Assembly (NCBI GenBank): GCA_025350425.1
Contig: JANXXW010000537.1
Span: forward strand, 1 to 12,158
Source of the DNA: Rhodospirillales bacterium
GTDB taxonomy: Bacteria > Pseudomonadota > Alphaproteobacteria > Acetobacterales > Acetobacteraceae
Direction: 5' to 3'
DNA length: 12,158 nt
Position 1 is the first letter of the stretch; each line of letters opens with the position of its first letter. The notes under the pieces were generated by a model. That model was not told where the DNA came from, made no database searches, and was given only the letters and a program-made list of their open reading frames with translations. The translations under genes were made by a program, and so were the position numbers. Below are positions 1 through 7,079 of this stretch, in pieces.

Positions 1-1
1 A

Positions 2-88
2 ATGGTCGTCAACGCGGGAGCGCCGCCCCTCTCTACGTTGGATACCTCGACCGTTAACAAGAACGTGTCCGGAAACGGAGTGACCTAG
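2..88 (+). other. Coding-like frame upstream of, and in phase with, the Hint gene; ends at TAG
   Basis: This open frame reaches the left window edge and stops at a TAG (86-88) directly before the TTG start of the Hint gene, in the same reading frame. Of its 28 codons 22 end in G or C, as expected for coding sequence in this genome; the other two plus-strand frames hit stops and look less coding-like. The translation is rich in Ser, Thr, Asn and Gly (STLDTSTVNKNVSGNGVT), like the ends of secreted repeat or adhesin passengers that precede Hint domains in this family. It may be the C-terminal end of such a passenger, cut from its Hint domain by a nonsense mutation. The ATG at position 2 may be a chance internal methionine. 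It could also be the true end of a separate short gene. Confidence 0.4.
77..80 (+). promoter_or_regulatory. Possible ribosome binding site for the Hint gene
   Basis: GGAG lies eight bases before the TTG at 89. This is the only sequence support for a real translation start there, and it competes with the idea that the Hint domain was once fused in frame to the upstream segment. Confidence 0.4.
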
Positions 89-697
89 TTGGGCATCACC
101 CAGGCGAATCCGTTTTGCTTCCTGGCTGGAACAGCGCTGCTCACGCCCGCGGGCGAGCGGACTATCGATGACCTCCGCGCGGGCGAGACAGTTGTGACGG
201 CTGGTGGTGCCGTGATGCCGATCCGCTGGATTGGCACGACTGTCATACCGTCGATATTGGCCGATCCTCTTCGCGCCATGCAGGTTCGCATCAAGGCTGG
301 CGCGCTATCCGAGAACATTCCGTCGCGCGACCTGCTGCTGTCGCCGGGCCACGCCATTCTGGTGGACGGCGTCCTGGCCCATGCTGGCGCGCTGGTAAAC
401 GGCGTGTCGATCCTGCGCGAGAAGGACATGCCACTGCTGTTCAACTACTACCATGTCGAACTCGACGCGCATGAGTTGGTCATAGCCGAGAACATGCCGG
501 CTGAAAGCTTCCTTGAAGCGGTGGCCGACAGTCGGAATGACAACTTTCCCGAACGTTCAACTCTGTCGGGTGCCGCTCCGACGACCGAGATGGATTTGCC
601 CCGTGTGAAGGCCGCACGCCAGTTGCCGCCGTCTATTCGCACCAAGATCGCTAACCGCGCCGAGCGGTTCCACACGGAGATGAACGTCACTGCCTGA
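89..697 (+). CDS. Hint (Hedgehog/intein-type) domain protein, possibly the 3' part of a broken larger gene
   Basis: The 202-residue product carries a bacterial Hint domain of the Hint_2 type. Cys10 opens the block CFLAGTALLTPAGE, the position of the nucleophile in Hint autoprocessing domains. The central block is LSPGHAILVDG with His88. The closing block YYHVELDAHELVIAE (from about 120) contains His122 and His128, followed by AESFLEA. In this family the domain usually follows a long secreted passenger and is thought to act in self-cleavage or modification. Here only nine residues precede the cysteine, and an in-frame TAG sits immediately upstream. The TTG start has a GGAG eight bases away, so a stand-alone protein is possible. 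The last 50 residues are charged and unassigned. The TPR-glycosyltransferase gene follows after 61 bases, probably in the same transcript. The Hint call is firm; whether the gene is intact is not. Confidence 0.8.
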   Translation: MGITQANPFCFLAGTALLTPAGERTIDDLRAGETVVTAGGAVMPIRWIGTTVIPSILADPLRAMQVRIKAGALSENIPSRDLLLSPGHAILVDGVLAHAGALVNGVSILREKDMPLLFNYYHVELDAHELVIAENMPAESFLEAVADSRNDNFPERSTLSGAAPTTEMDLPRVKAARQLPPSIRTKIANRAERFHTEMNVTA

Positions 698-758
698 TCC
701 GACAATTCTCCAAAAGTCTGCGCTGGAAAGTGCTGCGCCAAAGCATGGTTTTGGGTCA

Positions 759-3092
759 ATGCAGCCGCATGGGCCAAAAACCGCGCTTGTTGCGTTGCCT
801 GTTTCGCCGATCGCTCAACTGGAACGCGCAGTCGCTGCGTTTCCGACCGACATTTCTCTGCGTGTGGAACTGGGCTTCCTGTTGTTGGACGCCGAGCGAT
901 GGTCAGCGTCTCGTGCCGTGTTTCTCAGTGTGCTGCGGCAACAACCCAAATCCTTTGCCGCCAATCTCGGACTGGCAAAAATCGCGCGTTTCGCCAACGA
1001 TCACGTCAACTCGCTCGCCCTTTCACGGCAAGCGGCGGCAATCGATCCAAGCGAGATCGGCGTTCGAATCGATATCGCATTCGATCTGCTTCGCCTGCAT
1101 CGTTTCGATGAAGCCGAAATATGGTTCACCGACGTGCTCGACCGGGCGCCGGCCCATGTCGGGGCATTGGTCGGGCTTGGCCACCTTGCCCGCCGACGAG
1201 GCAACCGGACCGAGGCGCTATCCCATTTCATGGCGGCGCTGACAGCCGATCCCACGCATGTCGAGGCGATGCTCGAAACGGCCGGAGAGCTGACCAACCT
1301 GGGCCGAGTCGAAGCGGCTCTGCCGTTGGTGGAGGCGGCGCTGCGCGTGCGGCCAGAGGACCTCAATGCCTTGATGCAGCGTGGCCATCTCGCCCGCGCC
1401 ATCGGCGACCGTGTCCTGGCGGAGACCTGTTTCGCCCATGCCCGTGTGGCGCATCCCGACTTTTCGCCGGCCGCCGTGGCACTGGCCGAGGAGCAGCGGG
1501 CACTCGGACGGCCCGATGTCGCGGCGCGCATGTTGCGAGAGGTGCTGGCCAAGGACCCCAACAACCTCGACGCGTTGTTGAGCCTGGCCGACCAGGCATG
1601 GCTGGCGCAGGATTACGATCGCTGCCTGACGTTCAGCCACCGCGCCGCCCAGGCGCATCCCCATCATGTTGCGCCGCCGCTCCAGGCGACACGCGCGCTG
1701 ATGGAGCAAGGGCGGGCAACTGAAGCGCTGGCCTTGCTGGAGCCGGTGGGGGAGGCGAATGGCTGGCCGACCGACCTGCTCTCGCGCAAGGCGGAAATCC
1801 TGATGGCCGACGGCGCCTGGGATGCCGCCGCCGGAGTGCTGGACGCCGCCGCCCGGCCAAAGGAGTTCGGCCTGTGGCTGCATCAGGTCCGACTCGCGCT
1901 GACGCTTGGGCTGTTCACGCAAGCCGAAAGCCTGCTGATCAATCCGCCCGTGCGCGGCCCGATCGAACGGGGCTTTGCCGGCCTACTGCGCGGCCAGCTC
2001 GCCGAGGCGCGCTGGGATCACACCGGCGCGCGCGAGCAATATGCCTCGGCATTGGCCGGTAACCCGAACGCGGCCCGTGCCCATGCCGAACTCGCCCGCG
2101 TCAGTCTGCTGCTCTGCGACCTCGACGCGTGCCGCCTGCACACCACCGAGGCCTTGCGCCTGGACGCCGCCGTTCACAAGCTGCGCGGCCAGTCGCTCAA
2201 TCCGTCCAGCACCCATGTTGGCCAAATCTGGGACGAGTTCCGCATTGACCCGCCTCGGACCGCGACCCTGCGCGATCTGCTGGAACTGGCGCCGGAAGCC
2301 CGCCTGACGTCGCTGCTGGCCAAGGTACGCGCGGCGCCCGACGATCTGCCAGTGGCGATGTTACTGGCCATATCGCTCCGCCAATCCGGCCATCTCGGGC
2401 GCCTGCCCGCGCCCGATCTCGATCGCGCAATTCCTTCTCGAATCATCCAGTTCTGGGACGACGCGGAGCCACCGGCTGAGATTGCCGCGATGATGCAGGG
2501 CTGGCGCGCCATGCATCCGGATTACGAACACGTTTGCCTGGACCTCGCCAGCGCCGGCAGCTACCTCAAGCAGAACCATGCGCCGGCCGTGGTGCAGGCA
2601 TTCATCCGCTGCAGCACAGCAGCCCAGAAGGCCGACATATTCCGCCTCGCCTATCTGGCGCGAGAAGGCGGCATCTACATCGACGCCGATGACCGATGCC
2701 TGAGCCATGTCTCGAGCGTGCTGCTCGAAGGTGCCAGCTTGGTCGCGTGGCAGGAGCATTTCGGCACGCTGGGCAACAATTTCCTGGCCGCCGGTCCCGG
2801 TCATCCGGTGCTGCTCCGGGCCCTCGACCTCGCCGTAACCGCAATCAATCGCGGTGACGAGGACATCCCTTGGCTTGCCACCGGTCCCGGCCTGTTGACG
2901 CGAGCGTTCGCACAGATACTCGCCGAGGCGCCGGATCTGCGCGCCGGGTTATGCGGCATTGTGGTGCTCGAACAATTCCAGGTTGTCCGCCTGGCGCTGT
3001 TCCACCAATTCTCAAGTTACAAACGCACTGCCAAGCACTGGCTACGAAGCGCTTTCGGCGCCACCGACCCGGTCGACCCCGACGCTGACTGA
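759..3092 (+). CDS. TPR-repeat protein with C-terminal GT32-type glycosyltransferase domain
   Basis: The product has 777 residues. Roughly residues 15-500 form helical pairs spaced about 34 residues apart with TPR-type positions (for example ALVGLGHLARRRGNRTEALS and LNALMQRGHLARAIGDRVLA), a likely protein-binding solenoid. From Ile558 a glycosyltransferase domain of the GT32 / DXD sugar-binding type begins with IPSRIIQFWDD. Its core KADIFRLAYLAREGGIYIDA runs from Lys624, with the metal and nucleotide-sugar binding DXD at Asp642-Ala-Asp644. The later TGPGLLTRAF also fits the family. No signal peptide or membrane segment is evident, so it is probably cytosolic. The acceptor is unknown. The fusion to TPRs suggests a protein acceptor or docking partner, and the Hint protein upstream is the obvious candidate (inference). 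The start is uncertain: ATG at 759 lacks a strong Shine-Dalgarno sequence. No truncation or missing motif is seen. Confidence 0.85.
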   Translation: MQPHGPKTALVALPVSPIAQLERAVAAFPTDISLRVELGFLLLDAERWSASRAVFLSVLRQQPKSFAANLGLAKIARFANDHVNSLALSRQAAAIDPSEIGVRIDIAFDLLRLHRFDEAEIWFTDVLDRAPAHVGALVGLGHLARRRGNRTEALSHFMAALTADPTHVEAMLETAGELTNLGRVEAALPLVEAALRVRPEDLNALMQRGHLARAIGDRVLAETCFAHARVAHPDFSPAAVALAEEQRALGRPDVAARMLREVLAKDPNNLDALLSLADQAWLAQDYDRCLTFSHRAAQAHPHHVAPPLQATRALMEQGRATEALALLEPVGEANGWPTDLLSRKAEILMADGAWDAAAGVLDAAARPKEFGLWLHQVRLALTLGLFTQAESLLINPPVRGPIERGFAGLLRGQLAEARWDHTGAREQYASALAGNPNAARAHAELARVSLLLCDLDACRLHTTEALRLDAAVHKLRGQSLNPSSTHVGQIWDEFRIDPPRTATLRDLLELAPEARLTSLLAKVRAAPDDLPVAMLLAISLRQSGHLGRLPAPDLDRAIPSRIIQFWDDAEPPAEIAAMMQGWRAMHPDYEHVCLDLASAGSYLKQNHAPAVVQAFIRCSTAAQKADIFRLAYLAREGGIYIDADDRCLSHVSSVLLEGASLVAWQEHFGTLGNNFLAAGPGHPVLLRALDLAVTAINRGDEDIPWLATGPGLLTRAFAQILAEAPDLRAGLCGIVVLEQFQVVRLALFHQFSSYKRTAKHWLRSAFGATDPVDPDAD

Positions 3093-3138
3093 CCCTACGC
3101 CGCAAACCGGTAGGTGCGGAGGCCTGGATGCAGCCGGG

Positions 3139-3180
3139 TGCGCCAGCGACCTGTTGTGATCCAGCAGATCCGCTGGCGCA
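3139..3180 (+). other. Long stem-loop between the glycosyltransferase gene and ridA
   Basis: TGCGCCAGCG (3139-3148) pairs perfectly with CGCTGGCGCA (3171-3180). Inside it, CTGTTG (3151-3156) can pair with CAGCAG (3162-3167) with one G-U pair, closing a five-base loop. There is no T-run after it on either strand, so it is not a typical intrinsic terminator. It sits 69 bases before the ridA start and could be an mRNA structure in the ridA leader, an operator, or a weak terminator of the preceding unit. The other parts of the 157-base gap (3093-3249) show nothing recognisable apart from the ridA ribosome binding site. Confidence 0.5.
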
Positions 3181-3236
3181 GTATGAGCAATCATCGCTTG
3201 CACCGCGGGCCTGACGCGTTGAACGTGCCGTTGCAA

Positions 3237-3242
3237 TGGAGG
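3237..3242 (+). promoter_or_regulatory. Ribosome binding site of the RidA-family gene
   Basis: TGGAGG ends seven bases before the ATG at 3250, a strong Shine-Dalgarno match that fixes this start. Confidence 0.8.
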
Positions 3243-3249
3243 CGGCAGC

Positions 3250-3630
3250 ATGGCCAAACGAATTAACCCGAACGAGCGCACCGATACTCTGCTTCCATAC
3301 AGCCAGGGTGTCATGGTCGAGGCCGGGCGTACTTTGTATGTGTCGGGTCAGGTAGGCGTGAACGCCGACGGCACCTGCCCGCCCGAGTTCGCAGCGCAGG
3401 CCGAACGCGCCTTCGTCAACCTGGGCGGTGTGCTGGCGGCGGCCGGGATGGATGTCGAGGACATCGTGAGGATGACCATATATCTGATCGACCCCGGCGA
3501 TATTCTGAGGCTTCGGACTATCCGCGGCGCCTTCCTGGGTGACCATAAGCCGGCATCAACGCTGCTGGTTGTCGCCGGATTGGCACGCGCGGAATGGAAA
3601 GTGGAAATCGAGGCGGTTGCGGCCGGGTAA
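3250..3630 (+). CDS. RidA/YjgF/YER057c/UK114 family protein lacking the catalytic arginine
   Basis: The 126-residue product has full RidA-family length and motifs: PYSQGVMVEAGRTLYVSGQV near the N-terminus, AERAFVNLGGVLAAAGM in the middle helix, and the closing WKVEIEAVAAG. RidA proteins form cytosolic trimers with active sites between subunits and hydrolyse reactive enamine/imine intermediates released by PLP enzymes. The arginine that binds the substrate carboxylate (Arg105 of E. coli RidA, in a PAR-T/S context) is Ser103 here, in KPASTLLVV. So it probably does not act as a canonical imine deaminase and belongs to one of the arginine-lacking Rid subgroups, whose functions are less known. The start is supported by TGGAGG seven bases upstream. 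It converges on the Liv operon with 58 bases between stop codons; a link to amino acid metabolism is only inference. Confidence 0.9.
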   Translation: MAKRINPNERTDTLLPYSQGVMVEAGRTLYVSGQVGVNADGTCPPEFAAQAERAFVNLGGVLAAAGMDVEDIVRMTIYLIDPGDILRLRTIRGAFLGDHKPASTLLVVAGLARAEWKVEIEAVAAG

Positions 3631-3634
3631 TCTC

Positions 3635-3658
3635 CGCGCCGGGGCCGGTGGCGGCGCG
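3635..3658. terminator. Possible bidirectional hairpin between convergent ridA and liv operon
   Basis: CGCGCCG (3635-3641) and CGGCGCG (3652-3658) form a GC-only seven-base-pair stem with a ten-base loop, placed between the ends of two convergent units. No T-run follows on either side, so termination is suggested mostly by position. Confidence 0.3.
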
Positions 3659-3688
3659 TCTGCTGGCGTGGCGCCTTGCCTGCATGTC

Positions 3689-6148
3689 TCAAACTCCGAG
3701 GAAAGCCGCTCGCACATCATCGCTGGTGGCGAGTTCAGCGGCGGGACCGTGCGCAGTGACCACACCGCCCACCAGCACGTAGGCGGTGTCGCATACGCCC
3801 AATGCGCGGGTCGCATTCTGCTCGGCTAACAGCACCGCCGTGCCGGTGGCGACGATGCCGGGGATGCGGTCGATCACCTCGTCGGTCAGGCGCGGGCTGA
3901 GACCCAGTGACGGCTCGTCCAGCAACAGCAGCCGAGGGGCGTTCATCAGCGAGCGGCCAATCGCGAGCATCTGCTGCTCGCCGCCGGAAAGCTGCCAGGC
4001 GGGGCTATGCCGGCGCGCGGCAAGCGCCGGGAACATCGCGAACATCTCGTTGATTTTATGCTGCCGTTGGGCGGCGCTTCCCCAGCAGGCGACGGCAAGA
4101 TTTTCAGTGACGCTAAGCCCTGGAAAGACCCGGCGTCCCTCCGGGCAGTAGCCGATCCCCTTCCGGGCACGGCGACTCGGGGACAGCGTAGCGATCGACG
4201 CGCCGTCAAACCGGATATCGCCGGCGGCGGGTGGAAGCAGGCCGATGATCGCCTTCATGAGAGTGGTCTTGCCCGCCCCGTTCGCGCCGAGCAGGGCGAC
4301 GGCCTGGCCCGGCTGGATATCGAGGTCGATACCATGCAGCGCGACGAGATCGCCGTAACGCACTTCGAGGGCGTGGACGGACAGGATCGGCCGACGCACC
4401 GCGATCCCTGCCCCCATTGGCTGCGGGGGGCGAGAGGAATGCCCCTTGCTGCCGAGATACGCCTCGATCACGCGGGCATCGCCCCGCACGGCAGCAGGAG
4501 ATCCCTCGGCGATCAGCCTTCCGCCGTCGAGGCACGCCATGCGGTCCACCAGCCGCGCCAGGAACGCCATGTCGTGCTCGATCACCAGCATCGCCATTCC
4601 GTCGCGCGAGAGATCCCGCAAACGTCGGGCAAGGTCGGCCTGTTCGGTCTCGTTCAGGCCCGCCGCCGGCTCGTCCAGCAACAGCAGGCGCGGCTGGAGC
4701 GCCAGCGCGCGAGCGATCTCGACCCGGCGCCGCGACCCGCCGGCAAGGCCGCCGCAGGGGTGCATGGCGATATCGGCGGCGCCCACACGGTCCAGCAGCG
4801 TCATCGCCTCACCACGCGCGGTCGCGAGGTCACGTCCTGGTCGGGCGATTGCGACCGAGTCGAGCGCCGTCATGGCATCCACCAGCGCCACATTCTGGAA
4901 CGTGCGGGCGATGCCGGCGTGGGCCACACGGTCGGCACGCAGACCGGTGATGTCGATCCCGGCCAAGCGTATGTGGCCATGATCGGGGGCCGCCAGGCCT
5001 GTCACGCAGTCGAGCAGCGTGGTTTTGCCCGAGCCGTTCGGGCCGATCAGGCCGAGCACCTCACCGGCGCGCACCGTGAGCGAGACTCCGTCGAGCGCCC
5101 GCACGCCGCCGAACCGGCGGGACAGGCCGGCGATGTCGAGAAGCGCGTCCGACGCGTCTGACGCGCGCGCGATCGCGGGCAGCGACAGCGGGATCGCGGC
5201 GGGCGGGAGCGGATCGCGGCGGTCCGGCAGCAGCAGACGGAGCGCCCCGATCAGGCCGCCGGGCGCCGCGATCACCACTGCCAGGAGAATGACCCCGTAG
5301 GCGAGCAGGTAGTATTGCCGCAGCGGGCGGAACCACTCCGGTAACTCGATCACCAGGACCGCGCCGGCGATCGCGCCGGCGATCCCGAAGCGGCCACCGA
5401 TCATCACGATGGTCAGGCACGTCACCATCAGCGGGAAGCCCAGCACGTCGGGCGAGATCACGCGGATGACATGGACGTAGATGGACCCCGCGAACCCGGC
5501 GAACGCCGCGCTGAGCAGGAAGGCGAACAGCCGCAGCCGGGCCGCGTCAAGCCCGATCGCGGCGGCCGCGGCGGGGTGGTCGCGCAGCACGGCGTAAGCG
5601 TGGCCCGCCCGGCCGCGCGTGAGCCAGGCGGCCAGTGATCCGCCGAGAGCGACGGCACTCCATACGGCAGCAGCAAGCGGCCAGCCGGGGCGGATCAGGA
5701 AGCCCGCCAACGATATGCCGTCGATGCCGCCAAGCCCGTTGGCGCCGCCCGTCAGATCCTGCCACTCGGTGGCCACCAGCAAGGCCATCTGGCCGACGAT
5801 GAGGGTGGCCAAGGCGAAGTAGTGCGTCCGCAGATGCAGCACGGGCACGGCGACCAGCAGCGCCAGGAGCACGGGCAGGCCGACGCTGAACGGCAGCGCG
5901 GCATCGAACGGAAGGCCAAAGCGCAGGGCGAGGATGCCGGACGTGTAGGCCCCGATCCCCAGGAAGGTCCCCTGGCTGAGCGCCAGCGCTCCAGCTTGGC
6001 CGAAGATGAACTGATAGCCGATCGCCATCAGCGCGTAGATTCCGGCCACCGAGAACACACGCAGCGTGTAGCTGGAGCCTGTGGCGAACGCGTATGCTCC
6101 ATAACAAACCACCGCGAGCAGCAGGATCGCGTCCGCACGGCGCTTCAT
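3689..6148 (-). CDS. Fused LivM permease - LivG ATPase - LivF ATPase of a HAAT-family ABC importer
   Basis: One 819-residue chain carries three subunits that are usually separate. Residues about 1-305 form the LivM-type permease: many hydrophobic helices, GQAGALALSQGTFLGIGAYT early, and the ATPase-contact loop AVLRDHPAAAAAIGLDAARL near 186-205. Residues about 336-567 form the LivG-type ATPase: Walker A GPNGSGKT (369-376), Q-loop Gln418, signature LAGGS (468-472), Walker B ending Asp492-Glu493, switch His525. Residues about 588-819 form the LivF-type ATPase: Walker A GANGAGKT (621-628), signature LSGGE (720-724), Walker B Asp744-Glu745, and the AEQN typical of LivF in place of the switch histidine. 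Proline- and alanine-rich linkers join the parts. Its ATG overlaps the livH stop by four bases (ATGA), with an AAGG seven bases upstream. With LivH it would form a complete inner-membrane transporter. Substrate: branched-chain amino acids, or another amino acid, amide or small organic acid. Confidence 0.93.
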   Translation of the reverse strand: MKRRADAILLLAVVCYGAYAFATGSSYTLRVFSVAGIYALMAIGYQFIFGQAGALALSQGTFLGIGAYTSGILALRFGLPFDAALPFSVGLPVLLALLVAVPVLHLRTHYFALATLIVGQMALLVATEWQDLTGGANGLGGIDGISLAGFLIRPGWPLAAAVWSAVALGGSLAAWLTRGRAGHAYAVLRDHPAAAAAIGLDAARLRLFAFLLSAAFAGFAGSIYVHVIRVISPDVLGFPLMVTCLTIVMIGGRFGIAGAIAGAVLVIELPEWFRPLRQYYLLAYGVILLAVVIAAPGGLIGALRLLLPDRRDPLPPAAIPLSLPAIARASDASDALLDIAGLSRRFGGVRALDGVSLTVRAGEVLGLIGPNGSGKTTLLDCVTGLAAPDHGHIRLAGIDITGLRADRVAHAGIARTFQNVALVDAMTALDSVAIARPGRDLATARGEAMTLLDRVGAADIAMHPCGGLAGGSRRRVEIARALALQPRLLLLDEPAAGLNETEQADLARRLRDLSRDGMAMLVIEHDMAFLARLVDRMACLDGGRLIAEGSPAAVRGDARVIEAYLGSKGHSSRPPQPMGAGIAVRRPILSVHALEVRYGDLVALHGIDLDIQPGQAVALLGANGAGKTTLMKAIIGLLPPAAGDIRFDGASIATLSPSRRARKGIGYCPEGRRVFPGLSVTENLAVACWGSAAQRQHKINEMFAMFPALAARRHSPAWQLSGGEQQMLAIGRSLMNAPRLLLLDEPSLGLSPRLTDEVIDRIPGIVATGTAVLLAEQNATRALGVCDTAYVLVGGVVTAHGPAAELATSDDVRAAFLGV

Positions 6149-7065
6149 GCGCGCGCCTTGGTGGCTGCCCCGAGGATACCCTGCGGACGGAAAACCAGGA
6201 TCAGCAGGATCAGCGCGTCGAGCACGATCACGCTGGCGTTTTGCGAGAACAGCGGCAGGCCGTCCAGGGCCGGAACCAGAGCCGGAAACAGGGCGGGCAA
6301 GGCGGGATACACCACCTCGAACAGGGCGATCAGGCCAGCCCCCACGACGGCGCCGGGGATGCTGCCCCAGCCGCCGATGGTCACTGCGACATAGGCCTTC
6401 AGCATATAGTTGGCGCCATCCGTCGGCGTCACGAAGAAGCCTCGCGCGAGCAGCAGCCCAGCCACGCCGGCGAGCGCCACGCCGACCGCGAAGGTGGCCG
6501 CCACCATAAAATCGACGGGAATGCCGATGGCCGACGCCACCTCCCGGTCCTGCGCCGTGGCCCGCAGCCGGCGGCCGAACTGCGTGTGGGAGAACAAGAT
6601 GTGCAGTCCGGCGATCAACCCGGCGGCGACCGCCACGATAGCGATGGATTGCAGGCCGAATACCAGCGTCCCCACGCGGATTTCACCTTCGCCCAGCAAC
6701 GCCGGAGCGCGCTTCGGCTCCGGGCCGAACAGGAGGTTGGCCCCGTTCTGCAGAATGATGCCGATCGCGATGGTGCTGATGAACACGGTTTCGGGTGGGC
6801 GTCGGCGTAGTGGGAAATACGCTGTCAGCGCCACCAGTAGCCCCAGTGCCGCCATTCCCAGCAGCACCAGCGGCAGCAGCAAGATGCCCGGCGCCGGATA
6901 CCAGGTGAACAACGCCAGCCCGGCATAGCCACCCACCATCACCAGGTCGCCCTGGCTGAAGTTGACCGCCCCGGTGGCGTTGAGCACCAGCACAAATCCC
7001 AGCGCCACCAACGCGTACGCGGCCCCTAGGACGATGGCATTGAAAAGGAGCTGGAGCGCGAACAC
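6145..7065 (-). CDS. livH: LivH-type permease of a branched-chain amino acid (HAAT) ABC transporter
   Basis: The 306-residue inner-membrane protein has about eight hydrophobic segments and LivH hallmarks: the N-terminus LLFNAIVLGAAYALVALGF, then GAVNFSQGDLVMVGGY, the ATPase-coupling loop GRRLRATAQDREVASAIGI (164-182), the conserved GGWGSIPGAVVGA (231-243) and a terminal FRPQG. It pairs with the LivM part of the downstream fusion to form the translocation pore. The start chosen is GTG at 7065, which gives the normal LivH N-terminus. No strong Shine-Dalgarno is visible, but the binding-protein stop lies 14 bases upstream, so translational coupling is likely. It overlaps the fused gene by four bases. 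The symbol reflects family membership; the substrate has not been shown. Confidence 0.92.
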   Translation of the reverse strand: MFALQLLFNAIVLGAAYALVALGFVLVLNATGAVNFSQGDLVMVGGYAGLALFTWYPAPGILLLPLVLLGMAALGLLVALTAYFPLRRRPPETVFISTIAIGIILQNGANLLFGPEPKRAPALLGEGEIRVGTLVFGLQSIAIVAVAAGLIAGLHILFSHTQFGRRLRATAQDREVASAIGIPVDFMVAATFAVGVALAGVAGLLLARGFFVTPTDGANYMLKAYVAVTIGGWGSIPGAVVGAGLIALFEVVYPALPALFPALVPALDGLPLFSQNASVIVLDALILLILVFRPQGILGAATKARA

Positions 7066-7079
7066 GCTGGCCGCTGAGT

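Noticed and set aside
730..1242. Plus-strand frame of 170 codons starting before the glycosyltransferase gene
   Set aside because: It overlaps the TPR gene almost fully in another frame and shows no motif; the 759 frame carries the domains.
1218..1922. Minus-strand open frame of 234 codons inside the TPR region
   Set aside because: The opposite strand encodes regular TPR-type helices; the antisense product is low-complexity Gln/Arg/Gly.
800..2200. Possible DNA tandem repeat in the TPR region
   Set aside because: The periodicity is at the protein level; the nucleotide units have diverged and no exact tandem copy is visible.
3815..3822. Missing H-loop histidine in the LivF half (AEQN)
   Set aside because: A Gln-Asn at this place is the normal LivF-family form, so it is not a defect.
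4007..5161. Long plus-strand open frame of 384 codons antisense to the fused Liv gene
   Set aside because: It runs opposite two ATPase domains with complete motifs, its translation is Arg/Gln/His-rich with no domain, and long antisense frames are expected in GC-rich genes.
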